Of a stretch of DNA of 12,518 nucleotides, positions 1 to 6,853 are shown piece after piece. The stretch's first letter is position 1; each line of letters opens with the position of its first letter. Under the pieces are notes generated by a model that was not told where the DNA came from, ran no database searches, and saw only the letters and a list, made by a program, of their open reading frames with translations. The translations under genes were made by a program, and so were the position numbers. The stretch comes from an uncultured Oscillospiraceae bacterium. Its GTDB lineage: Bacteria; Bacillota; Clostridia; Oscillospirales; Oscillospiraceae. The stretch spans positions 1 through 12,518 of the forward strand of contig CAKTKB010000036.1 of NCBI GenBank assembly GCA_934569195.1. The letters are read 5' to 3'.

Positions 1-270
1 GCCGAGAGAGCGCATATACAGCTTGATCTTGACATTCTTCTCCGCATCATTGCGGATCGTGACCTTCTGTGTGATGGAATCTCCGGGCATCACATTCTTG
101 AAATCGGTGAAAAGATCCGTCGGAGAATCGCTGCTGCCCGGCGCAAAAAGGAAGGAGCGGGCATTTCCGGCATACGTAACCGTGCCATCCGCAAAAGCCG
201 TCACAGAGCAGCCCAGTAGGATGAACATCACCAGCGTCAGGCACGAAAATCTCTTCCAAAACGCAGACAT
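1..270 (-). CDS. Exported surface protein of the SipW/TasA locus, N-terminal 90 residues only
   Basis: The frame opens with ATG at 270-268 and is still open at the window edge, so only the first 90 residues are seen. The start overlaps the stop of the upstream gene by one base (TAATG), which suggests translational coupling; GGGGTGAG lies about 8 nt before the ATG. The N-terminus (MSAFWKRF then a hydrophobic stretch to residue ~22, then TAFA before DGTV) is a secretion signal, probably cut after AFA near residue 26. An LLGC at 18-21 could be a weak lipobox, so lipidation is not excluded. The mature part contains MPGDSITQKVTIRND and KNVKIKLYMRSLG, the beta-strand pattern seen in proteins encoded beside SipW/TasA genes, many of which end in a cell-wall anchor. 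The C-terminus is outside the window, so anchoring cannot be judged. Function unknown; probably a matrix or anchoring component. Confidence 0.75.
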   Translation of the reverse strand, partial: MSAFWKRFSCLTLVMFILLGCSVTAFADGTVTYAGNARSFLFAPGSSDSPTDLFTDFKNVMPGDSITQKVTIRNDAEKNVKIKLYMRSLG

Positions 271-902
271 TATGCGCTCACCCCACTTTCTCCGGTACCG
301 TCATAAGCCGTTACGCTTCCCTGGGAAATTCGCACACCCCAGGCGGTGCCGGCAGCCTGTTCCGGGACGCTCTGAATGGCCTCCGCCATAACATCCATGG
401 CCTGCCTGCCTCCGTCCGCATCCGTGTAGGAGGTTGTCAGCTGCAGGCTGTCCGCCAGATTTGTTTCCGGATATGCTCCCGGGGCCACGGGCAGGGTGTA
501 ATAGTAGTATCCCCCATACTCCACCCAATTTTCCCCCAAGGAGAAGGTCGGAATAGAGGCTGCGCCGCCAATGTGCTGTCCCTGGTCGTTCGTCCGATAG
601 GTAATCAGCTTGACGCGGATATACGCCGTCGTATCGCCGGTGTTTTTCACATTGACGCTGCTTTTAACACCCGTTTCCGCGTCGAATTTCTCCGTGACTT
701 CGCAGGAAACATGGGAGGGAATAAATGTATTCTGTATGGGCGTATCTCGTGTACTCATCCATGCGATCGTAGCGCCAACGGCCGCCATCAGAAAAAGCAT
801 CGCCGAAATCAGGGGAATCAGCAAGCGCTTCCCACGCCGTCTTTTCCCGGCCGAAGTCTGCCCCGCACGGCTGTACCTGCCTTCATATCTGCCTCTGTAC
901 AT
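270..902 (-). CDS. SipW-type signal peptide protein with a basic N-terminal extension (TasA/CalY-like)
   Basis: 210 residues. The ATG at 902-900 is chosen because GAGGAGGGG lies 6-7 nt upstream; the frame extends further 5' but into the preceding gene. Residues 1-26 form a basic tail rich in Arg, Lys and Tyr, followed by a hydrophobic segment at 27-48 that ends in ATIAWMST and leads to NTFIPSHVSCEVTEKF. That is the SipW-type signal and first-strand pattern of TasA/CalY proteins. Residues 81-101 (SSVNVKNTGDTTAYIRVKL) are the conserved beta-sandwich strand pair, and GENWVEYGGYYYYTLPVAPG follows at 123-142. The end (AEAIQSV...TAWGVRIS) keeps the family's C-terminal pattern. The long basic tail is unlike the other four paralogs here and could delay cleavage or leave the protein membrane-tethered (inference). 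It lies 17 nt after the vWA gene and overlaps the next start. Confidence 0.8.
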   Translation of the reverse strand: MYRGRYEGRYSRAGQTSAGKRRRGKRLLIPLISAMLFLMAAVGATIAWMSTRDTPIQNTFIPSHVSCEVTEKFDAETGVKSSVNVKNTGDTTAYIRVKLITYRTNDQGQHIGGAASIPTFSLGENWVEYGGYYYYTLPVAPGAYPETNLADSLQLTTSYTDADGGRQAMDVMAEAIQSVPEQAAGTAWGVRISQGSVTAYDGTGESGVSA

Positions 903-919
903 CTCTGTCCCCTCCTCTC

Positions 920-3900
920 TTAATGCTGCACGCCAAAGATGTTGCGGACGACTTGGCTGAAGCCGTTGAGCCACTGGTCATTTTTCTGTGTGTTGGTGCA
1001 GGTGATATTGCCGGTGGGGTTTTGCCTTGTCAGGCTGACGTCCTCCCCGTTGTCCGCCTGGTAGCGCCAGCTCCAGCTCTCGTTCTCCCGGATGGTGTAC
1101 GTCCCAACAGGCAGCTCCGCAAGAGTCTCGCTGGTGTTCCCCACCACAGTCACCTCGGAATATTTCTCGCCATCCTTGTAAACATCAAACACATACGGCT
1201 CGTTCTCTGCGCCGCCCCGCTTGCTGACCGTCAGCTCGCAGGTCCGAATGTGAATCAGGAACGCAGGCTTGCCGGGTTCGGCCGGCTGTGTCCAGGCGCA
1301 GCCGGGATTGCACGGCTCGTGAATAAAGGTCACGTGGTTCGTCACATCCGTGCTGCCGATCCCGACGGAAACCGAGACAGGAACATCCTGCTTCGTGTAC
1401 TTGCCGTCGCTAAGCTTGCTCTCATCCGGCGCATAGCGAATGGCCAGCGTCGGTTTCTCGCCGAGCATGGACACGTCCTCAGAAGCGGTATCCCCGTGCA
1501 TCCACCGATCCGCCCCGATCCGGTTCGCGCTGTAATTTTTATCCGCGGGGGCAGTCTCGCCATAGTAGGCCGTGCCGTCTCCAAAGGTCAGCTGCGGCTT
1601 GAATACGTTAATTTTCGCCGCCGGATCATTGCTCCCGGACTTTGCCACAGCCGCCTCCCCCTTTTCCGGGGTAGACTGTCCGGTCGTCTTGGGGGAGACC
1701 GTGACCGTGATGGTGTAAGCCGTGTCCTCGGTCAGATTCTCCAGCCCATCGGTGATCACGTTGTTGTCCTTGTCCCGGATGACAACCGTGATGTCGACAT
1801 ACTCCGTCTGCCAGTCCGCAAGCCCGTAGTTGGCCTCGTTCAGCTTCAGCTCTACATCTCCGACCTTGACCCGCGCGCCGTTTTTCAGCGCATCGGCAGT
1901 CACGCTCCCCAGCAGATAGACGTTTTTGTCCTGGGCTTCTACAGCCACATCGGAAATCGGAACATTTACGGTAGGTCTTTCAAACTGGCGAACCGGCGTC
2001 TCGGCCTCTGCGTTCTCATAAATACCTGCGTTGGTGTTGGTGTACACATCGTTACCGCCCAGGAATCCGTCCTTGGTCCGGACCCGGAAGCGGATGACCA
2101 ATTTGTTGCCGCGATAGGTAGTATTGCCGTTCTCGGTAACCGTACCCACATAGTTCTCGGAGAAGTTGAAGCCGGTAACGCTCACCTGACCGTCGCGCAC
2201 GGATGCCACTGCACCCATGGTACGGTTGTTATTGCTCCACGTGTATTCGCCGTCAGCGTTTCTTCCGGTACAGGCATACGTTTCCAGGGTGATGTCGTTT
2301 GCGGTCGTCCCCTCCGGAAGCTCAAACTGGGGAGAGATCAGGTCCTTCACCACAGCCTCGGACGTCAGCGTGGAGGACGAACCGCCGGACTCGATCTGGT
2401 CGGAAATCTGCTGGAAAATGTTATTCAGGGAATCCATGTCCGATGCAGAGAGGTAATAGCTGGGACGCTGGGGTGTGCCATTGTTGGAGGATACCTTCTG
2501 CATGAACCAGTTGCAGGCCGCCGTCAGCTGGCCGCTGTTCTGGCTCAGGTCCCCACTCGGCTCCACACCTGCGCTGCCGGCATCTGCGCCCGAAAACACA
2601 CCAATCGAATAAACCTTGGCTCCCGAAGTCTTAATGGTGCCGGAAGTGTTGATTGCACTGTTGGCTACACTCTTTTCAAAGCCATTGGAGTCCGTAGGCG
2701 ATCCATCGGTGAAAACAATCACAACTCTGTTGCGCTGTTCACCGGCGGGGACAGGGTTTGCATCCAGAATATTCTTCGCCATGTTCATACCCAAATCAAT
2801 CCGCGTTGCACCATTTGCGGCAAGGGCATCGATTGCAGAATCCACCATAGCCTTTCCGTCAGAAGTATCCATATCTTGGACAACATCTTTGTAATCTTGC
2901 GCGGTAATATTGTTGTAGGCTACACCAACGTTTCCGCTATTTCGTCCACTGATGGAAAGCAGCTCCGTGTTGTTTCCATATCCGGATTGGCTTGCAAAGC
3001 CAACGACTGCAATTCGGTGGTTGATATCGTCAGCCGTTCCGAGCTGTCCATCTGTGCCAGCCGCCTTGGCTGCAACTGCATCGACAAACGTTGCTGCCGC
3101 GCTCTTGATAGCAGCCAATCTGGTGCCGCCGCCTGTAGTGCTCGTGCTACGCCGGTAAAGAGTGGTGGAAAATGTGGTATTGTCCCCTGTAGAAGTGCCG
3201 ATGGTCTGTACATTACCATTACCATCCGTGTAAAAATAGGTATAGGTCGTGATGGCACTCAGGAGATAAAGCACGCCACCATCAATTCCCGCAAAAGTGG
3301 GAGAAGCGTTATCTCCCTGGCTGCTTGCAATCTGTGTTCCGTCCGGAAGTGTATAGGTATATGTCCAATCCCAATCAGTGATAGAATAATCTCGTCTAAC
3401 AGTAACCTTCTGATACACACCATTTACCAAAGCATAGAGGTTATTTTGGTTGCTCCTGTAACTTGTTGCACCCCCACTAGTGGAGTTATTCTTACCGTTA
3501 TTAATTTGTGTATAGTCAGGATCATTGCTCCTTGTTACAGAAACCGAAACATAACTACCATCGTTCAACAGATGCCAAAGATTGCTGTTGCCGCCATTGT
3601 GGCGATTGCTATACAGGTTTCCATTTCGCGCATTTTTGCCTGTATACGCGTTGAATGAAACACTGCCGATATCATCGGCCATAGAGCCGGACTGGTCAAT
3701 GACCAGGACAATATCCGTCGGAATGTCCTTGGTAACATCGGAGATGACCTTGGAGCCGGTTGCGAAAGCCTCCAGGGTTATGGTATACGTACCGTCTGCA
3801 TTGGCCGTTGCGGTCTTGCTGATCTGCATACCGCCGTCGCCCGTGCTGTCGTCCGCGCGGACGGTGGCAGCAGGCAGCACCAGGGAAAGCAGAAGCGCCA

Positions 3901-3937
3901 GGCTCAAAAGCACCGATAAAGCTTTTCTTCTTCTCAT
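920..3937 (-). CDS. Large secreted von Willebrand factor A adhesin with CnaB-like C-terminal domain
   Basis: 1005 residues, with GGGAGG 8 nt before the ATG. Residues 1-28 are a Sec signal ending AATVRA before DD. A vWA domain starts near residue 72. Its metal-ion site is visible as DQSGS (81-85), a Thr in GATRIDLG (376-383) and VIVFTDGSPTD (406-416). The domain is interrupted between about 95 and 265 by an insert of three degenerate beta-hairpin units starting LWHLLNDGSYV (120), LYALVNGVYQ (167) and LYLLSAITTY (223). Beta-sandwich segments follow, then CNPGC (875-879). The C-terminal module (about 898-985) looks CnaB/SpaA-like, with K906, E951 (in TYTIRENE) and N982 placed for a possible isopeptide bond; C900 and C980 might form a disulfide. 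No LPXTG motif or membrane segment follows, and the protein ends FGVQH. It is probably a tip or matrix adhesin retained by partners encoded beside it (inference). The insert region is more AT-rich than the rest of the gene. Confidence 0.88.
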   Translation of the reverse strand: MRRRKALSVLLSLALLLSLVLPAATVRADDSTGDGGMQISKTATANADGTYTITLEAFATGSKVISDVTKDIPTDIVLVIDQSGSMADDIGSVSFNAYTGKNARNGNLYSNRHNGGNSNLWHLLNDGSYVSVSVTRSNDPDYTQINNGKNNSTSGGATSYRSNQNNLYALVNGVYQKVTVRRDYSITDWDWTYTYTLPDGTQIASSQGDNASPTFAGIDGGVLYLLSAITTYTYFYTDGNGNVQTIGTSTGDNTTFSTTLYRRSTSTTGGGTRLAAIKSAAATFVDAVAAKAAGTDGQLGTADDINHRIAVVGFASQSGYGNNTELLSISGRNSGNVGVAYNNITAQDYKDVVQDMDTSDGKAMVDSAIDALAANGATRIDLGMNMAKNILDANPVPAGEQRNRVVIVFTDGSPTDSNGFEKSVANSAINTSGTIKTSGAKVYSIGVFSGADAGSAGVEPSGDLSQNSGQLTAACNWFMQKVSSNNGTPQRPSYYLSASDMDSLNNIFQQISDQIESGGSSSTLTSEAVVKDLISPQFELPEGTTANDITLETYACTGRNADGEYTWSNNNRTMGAVASVRDGQVSVTGFNFSENYVGTVTENGNTTYRGNKLVIRFRVRTKDGFLGGNDVYTNTNAGIYENAEAETPVRQFERPTVNVPISDVAVEAQDKNVYLLGSVTADALKNGARVKVGDVELKLNEANYGLADWQTEYVDITVVIRDKDNNVITDGLENLTEDTAYTITVTVSPKTTGQSTPEKGEAAVAKSGSNDPAAKINVFKPQLTFGDGTAYYGETAPADKNYSANRIGADRWMHGDTASEDVSMLGEKPTLAIRYAPDESKLSDGKYTKQDVPVSVSVGIGSTDVTNHVTFIHEPCNPGCAWTQPAEPGKPAFLIHIRTCELTVSKRGGAENEPYVFDVYKDGEKYSEVTVVGNTSETLAELPVGTYTIRENESWSWRYQADNGEDVSLTRQNPTGNITCTNTQKNDQWLNGFSQVVRNIFGVQH

Positions 3938-3951
3938 GCTCTCTACCTCCC

Positions 3952-4548
3952 TTATCCCCGGTCACCGGTGACCGGTTCCCCAAACGGCGCAACGTCGGTA
4001 TAATTCACGGTTTGGTAAACGATCTCACTCTGAACGGGGGCCTCCTCGCTCTCGCCGATCACAACCGCCGGTGCAGGCGCAGGCTCCAACTCTTCCATTC
4101 TGGCATTGATCCGGGCATTCTGCTCGTCGGTCAGAGCGGCAATGGCTGCGTCGGACGCCCCATCCAGCAGCTCCCAGATCTCGTCGAGTGTCTGGCAAGC
4201 CAGAATTCGATCAAAGAGATGGCAGCCGCACTGGCAGCCTTCATCCGTGCAGCTATCCGAACAGGTGTCCAGATGTGCCGCAGCAGTCTCCGGCTCCGTC
4301 TGTGCCGTATACAGCGGGCAGCCCTCCTTGTGATCCTCCCCCTCGGCAGGCTTCGGATCGCAGGTGCAGGCGGCAGAAGTCTCCCCCTCCGTCGCAGCCT
4401 CGGTCACAGTCTCCGTCACGGCAGCGGACGTGTCGCTCTCGCTATTGCCGGAGTCCTGGTCAATAGACGCGGCAAAGGTATTGGGAAAGGCCACCGTCAG
4501 GAGCAAAGCTATGCTGATGATGATCGCAGCCGCTTTCGTCTTGTTCAT
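3952..4548 (-). CDS. Small Cys-rich acidic secreted protein, function unknown
   Basis: 198 residues. The signal peptide spans residues 1 to about 27 (MNKTKAAAIII to NTFAA). A Thr/Glu/Ala-rich linker (30-60) leads into a Cys cluster: CTCDPKP (61-67), EGCPLY (75-80), then C96, C100, C105, C107, C109 with H110, and C118. The spacing suggests metal binding or a disulfide knot. Residues 111-153 (from LFDRILACQTLDEIWELL to INARMEEL) look like a helical hairpin, a module I have seen in secreted proteins of gut Clostridia. The C-terminus is acidic and Pro-rich, with no anchor. The start lies 12 nt after the preceding TasA/CalY-like gene with GGGGGTG as ribosome binding site, and the stop is 14 nt before the vWA gene, so it is translated from the same message. 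It may be an accessory or linker protein for the matrix (inference). Confidence 0.75.
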   Translation of the reverse strand: MNKTKAAAIIISIALLLTVAFPNTFAASIDQDSGNSESDTSAAVTETVTEAATEGETSAACTCDPKPAEGEDHKEGCPLYTAQTEPETAAAHLDTCSDSCTDEGCQCGCHLFDRILACQTLDEIWELLDGASDAAIAALTDEQNARINARMEELEPAPAPAVVIGESEEAPVQSEIVYQTVNYTDVAPFGEPVTGDRG

Positions 4549-4560
4549 ACCGCCACCCCC

Positions 4561-5115
4561 TTAGGCTTCGGGCCAGCCTTGGGCATCCATTGCGTTCGTG
4601 CCGTTGTTCGCGGTCTGGACAGCCTGCGCCGCAACGTCCACAGTCGCAGTGGCATTCTGGTATTCATTTCCCATCTCCGCGCGGAAGGTCACGGTGGTAA
4701 AGATCGGCTCCGTGACTTCGCCCGGCTTCACCGCCGAATTGTAATAGAGATAGCCGTCCTCCCCCAGCGTCCAGTCCTCCAGATTCAGATCCAACTCCAC
4801 CAGAGAAAGATCGGCAGTCCCATCCCCCGCAAGCCGGATGTCCTTGGTCACGCGGACACGAATCCACGCATCCGATGCACCGGTATTCTGAATCTCCGCG
4901 ATTTTGGTGACGACCGTTCCGGGCATAATGTCCTCCAGGTCCTCAAAGGGCGTCTGCTTATCCGCATCGGCCCACTCCCGCACTGCAATCGCCACGCCAC
5001 CGGTCGTAATCACATTGCGCACCGTACCCTCTGCGGTAAAGTACGCCAAGCTGCCGACCGTAATCGTGGCAATGCAAATCGCCAACACCGACAGGATCAA
5101 GAGTCTTCGCTTCAT
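4561..5115 (-). CDS. TasA/CalY-like SipW-dependent protein, paralog 4
   Basis: 184 residues. The ATG at 5115-5113 has AGAGGAG 8 nt upstream; the open frame runs further but without a better start. The signal (MKRRLLILSV to GSLAYFT, residues 1-27) has the AYFT boundary typical of SipW substrates. The first mature strand (RNVITTGGVAIAV, 33-45) replaces the usual NTF motif with NVIT. The conserved core IMPGTVVTKIAEIQNTGASDAWIRV is at 63-87. The rest is predicted beta-rich, ending VDVAAQAVQTAN near the C-terminus and GWPEA at the end. Members of this family (TasA of Bacillus subtilis, camelysin/CalY of Bacillus cereus) are exported, processed by SipW and form extracellular fibres. No HExxH-type protease motif is seen, so a structural role is favoured over peptidase. 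It is separated from paralog 3 by a 155-nt spacer with strong hairpins, and followed closely by the Cys-rich gene. Confidence 0.82.
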   Translation of the reverse strand: MKRRLLILSVLAICIATITVGSLAYFTAEGTVRNVITTGGVAIAVREWADADKQTPFEDLEDIMPGTVVTKIAEIQNTGASDAWIRVRVTKDIRLAGDGTADLSLVELDLNLEDWTLGEDGYLYYNSAVKPGEVTEPIFTTVTFRAEMGNEYQNATATVDVAAQAVQTANNGTNAMDAQGWPEA

Positions 5116-5188
5116 AATTCGTACTCCTCTCAAACTGATATTGCCATTCCCACACGGGGGATGCAAAGCTTACTACGATCATTTCAGA

Positions 5189-5261
5189 CCATATGAGAGC
5201 ATCCGCATAGTACCGGGCGCTCTCATATGGCCTGCGCCCCGAGGGGCGCAGAACCATATGG
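5189..5261 (-). repeat. Nested and competing inverted repeats in the spacer between paralogs 3 and 4
   Basis: Three elements are visible. (1) CCATATGAGAGC at 5189-5200 pairs perfectly with GCTCTCATATGG at 5219-5230 (12 bp, 18-nt loop). (2) CTGCGCCCC at 5232-5240 pairs with GGGGCGCAG at 5243-5251 (9 bp, 2-nt spacer). (3) The palindrome CCATATGG at 5254-5261 flanks element 2 and can pair with the CATATGG at 5224-5230, extending the second hairpin. In the minus-strand mRNA the shared segment at 5219-5230 therefore has two possible partners, giving mutually exclusive folds. No U-tract follows either stem, so this is not a classic terminator. It could be a processing, stability or attenuation element, or a REP-like repeat. 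Confidence 0.7.
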
Positions 5262-5270
5262 AATCCTGAA

Positions 5271-6068
5271 TTACTGCCAGTTGGATGCAGGCGTGCCCCA
5301 GGGGTTGTAGTTGGCGCCGAAGGCAGCGTCCATAGCCTCGGATGCGGAATCAAAGCCCGCAGCCTGGCAGGCGATTGCGAACACCGGGCAGGAAACGTTA
5401 TCCCAGTTCCAGCCGTCGTCAAGGGAGATTTCCTTTCCAAACGCATAGGGCTTGCCGTCCTTGATATCAAAGGACTTGTCGAGATACACGCCCTGAACGA
5501 ACTGCTCGGTGGTGGCATCGGGATCGACCGCCTCAAAGTAATCGGCGAAGTAGACATTGTACTTAATGCCTTCGATCTCGGTCTCAAAGTAGTTCCACTT
5601 GCCGTCATGCTGCCAGTTCCACTCCACACCAAAGGTGGAGGTCACATTGCCGTCAGCAACCTTGTTGCCAAAGTTGAAGTGCAGCACATTCATGCCGGCA
5701 TTAAAGGTCTCATAGCCATCATCCAGCGCAGAGGGAATGGCAAAGAAAGCGCGAATGTAAGCCTTCTCGGAGCCGGTGTTCTTGACGGTCACCATCTTGT
5801 CGACGTAGTTCTTTGCGGTGGGCATACCCAGATCGTCCTTCTCGCCCTGAGCGGAGCCGACAATGGGGTAGAGCTTCTTGCCCTGGTCGAAGTCCTTCTT
5901 CCCGCCGTTTCCGTCGCGCTCTTCTTCGATAAGGTCAATCTTAACATTACCGACAGCAAAGGTGTTAGTTTCCTGATCCGTGTCGGTGAAGTAGGCCAGA
6001 GATGCGCCCACAACGGCGACAGCTACCAGCGCCACACACAGGAAAATCGCGGTCAATTTCTTCTTCAT
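5271..6068 (-). CDS. TasA/CalY-like SipW-dependent protein, paralog 3 (265 residues)
   Basis: This is the longest intact paralog and close in size to TasA of Bacillus subtilis. AAGGAGAG sits about 8 nt before the ATG. The signal (residues 1-28, MKKKLTAIFL to GASLAYFT) is followed by DTDQETNTFAVGNVKIDLIEE (29-49), the classic first strand of the family. The core VDKMVTVKNTGSEKAYIRAFF is at 89-109. A larger insert of strands (about 120-205) includes an aromatic-rich WNWQHDGKWNYFETEIEG. The C-terminus has FAIACQAAGF and a Trp-rich end (NPWGTPASNWQ). It is the best candidate for the main fibre subunit of the operon because of its length, intact frame and canonical motifs (inference). The upstream gap to paralog 2 is 60 nt; the downstream gap holds the strong hairpins. 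Confidence 0.88.
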   Translation of the reverse strand: MKKKLTAIFLCVALVAVAVVGASLAYFTDTDQETNTFAVGNVKIDLIEEERDGNGGKKDFDQGKKLYPIVGSAQGEKDDLGMPTAKNYVDKMVTVKNTGSEKAYIRAFFAIPSALDDGYETFNAGMNVLHFNFGNKVADGNVTSTFGVEWNWQHDGKWNYFETEIEGIKYNVYFADYFEAVDPDATTEQFVQGVYLDKSFDIKDGKPYAFGKEISLDDGWNWDNVSCPVFAIACQAAGFDSASEAMDAAFGANYNPWGTPASNWQ

Positions 6069-6128
6069 TTTGCTTACTCTCCTTACATTAAGTACGATTT
6101 ATTTTTTCCGTGCCCGTGCACAGAGGGA

Positions 6129-6740
6129 TTACTGAATGTTTGCCCAAGCCTCTGCCGGAGTAAAGTCAGTCGTGGCATTCTTGTGGAGCTGAGAGGCATA
6201 GGCCGTGACGGTCAGGGTGGGCTTTGCGGCGCCTTCTGCGTCCAGTGCGTTCATCTGCGCCTTGGTGATTTCACCGCTGACCGTGACCTTATTCCCTGCC
6301 AGGACCGGGAAAGCATTCGTTTCACCATCATCATTACTCATCTGTGCCGAGGTAACGATACGGTAATACACGTTGGTTTCACCGGAAACCAGTGTCCAGC
6401 CATCCGCAATAGCCCAAGTAAGGTAATTCTTAGTTGTCTCACCGGAGGTGTAGCTGTTGTTTGCCCAATCCAGCTTCACAAACAGGTAGCAATCCTCAGA
6501 ACCGGCTACAACCCATGCTTTGGGATCCTTCTCCAGATCGTAACCAGGAATCATTTTGAATTCCTTGCCGCCCTCAACGGTCGTGCCCTTTGTCTCCTTC
6601 AGTTTCACCTCTATATCACTAGTCGTAAAGGTGTTAACAACCGAATCGGACTTATCGGTCAGCCATGCCAGCATACCGGCCACAATACCGGTCACCAGCA
6701 GTGTCAGCGCCAGAACCAGCGCCAAACCTTTCTTCTTCAT
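6129..6740 (-). CDS. TasA/CalY-like SipW-dependent protein, paralog 2
   Basis: 203 residues. The ATG at 6740-6738 is preferred over an in-frame ATG 33 nt upstream because AAGGAA lies 6-7 nt before it and the product then begins directly with MKKKGLALVLALTLL. The signal runs to AGMLAWLTDK (residues 21-30). SVVNTFTTSDIEVKLKET (33-50) is the first strand. KMIPGYDLEKDPKAWV (62-77) is the short conserved loop that in CalY relatives reads MPG...KDP. SEDCYLFVKLDW (81-92) is the core strand. The C-terminus LTVTAYASQLHKNA...AEAWANIQ fits the family pattern. It shares more of the MPG/KDP loop with paralog 1 than with paralogs 3 and 4, so 1 and 2 look like one subtype. The 113-nt spacer upstream carries a 13-bp inverted repeat. 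Confidence 0.87.
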   Translation of the reverse strand: MKKKGLALVLALTLLVTGIVAGMLAWLTDKSDSVVNTFTTSDIEVKLKETKGTTVEGGKEFKMIPGYDLEKDPKAWVVAGSEDCYLFVKLDWANNSYTSGETTKNYLTWAIADGWTLVSGETNVYYRIVTSAQMSNDDGETNAFPVLAGNKVTVSGEITKAQMNALDAEGAAKPTLTVTAYASQLHKNATTDFTPAEAWANIQ

Positions 6741-6781
6741 ATGGGGTTCCTTCTTTCCTTCAGATTTTTGCATTATCTTGT

Positions 6782-6825
6782 ATTCCGGCAGATGGCAGCG
6801 TCTGCGTTTTCACATCTGCCGGAAT
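6782..6825 (-). repeat. 13-bp perfect inverted repeat between paralogs 1 and 2
   Basis: ATTCCGGCAGATG at 6782-6794 pairs without mismatch with CATCTGCCGGAAT at 6813-6825, leaving an 18-nt loop. The loop itself holds a 4-bp stem (GCAG 6795-6798 with CTGC 6802-6805), so a cruciform or branched RNA hairpin is possible. It lies about 29 nt after the stop of paralog 1 and 42 nt before the start of paralog 2. In the mRNA the stem is followed by ACAAGATAATGC, with no U-run, so it is unlikely to be an efficient intrinsic terminator. A role in mRNA end protection or segmental decay is an inference. Confidence 0.7.
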
Positions 6826-6853
6826 CCAATTGCCTTAACTTATGCCGGGGAAA

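Noticed and set aside
923..3658. 911-codon open frame on the plus strand
   Set aside because: It lies exactly antisense to the vWA adhesin, has no family-like motifs and is full of Arg/Ile/Cys-rich shadow sequence; the minus-strand frame has a signal peptide, metal site and ribosome site.
4958..5632. 224-codon minus-strand frame spanning the hairpin spacer
   Set aside because: It is an alternate frame of paralogs 3 and 4; its Ser/Thr/Arg/Pro-rich translation is typical of a shifted frame, and both paralogs have better signals.
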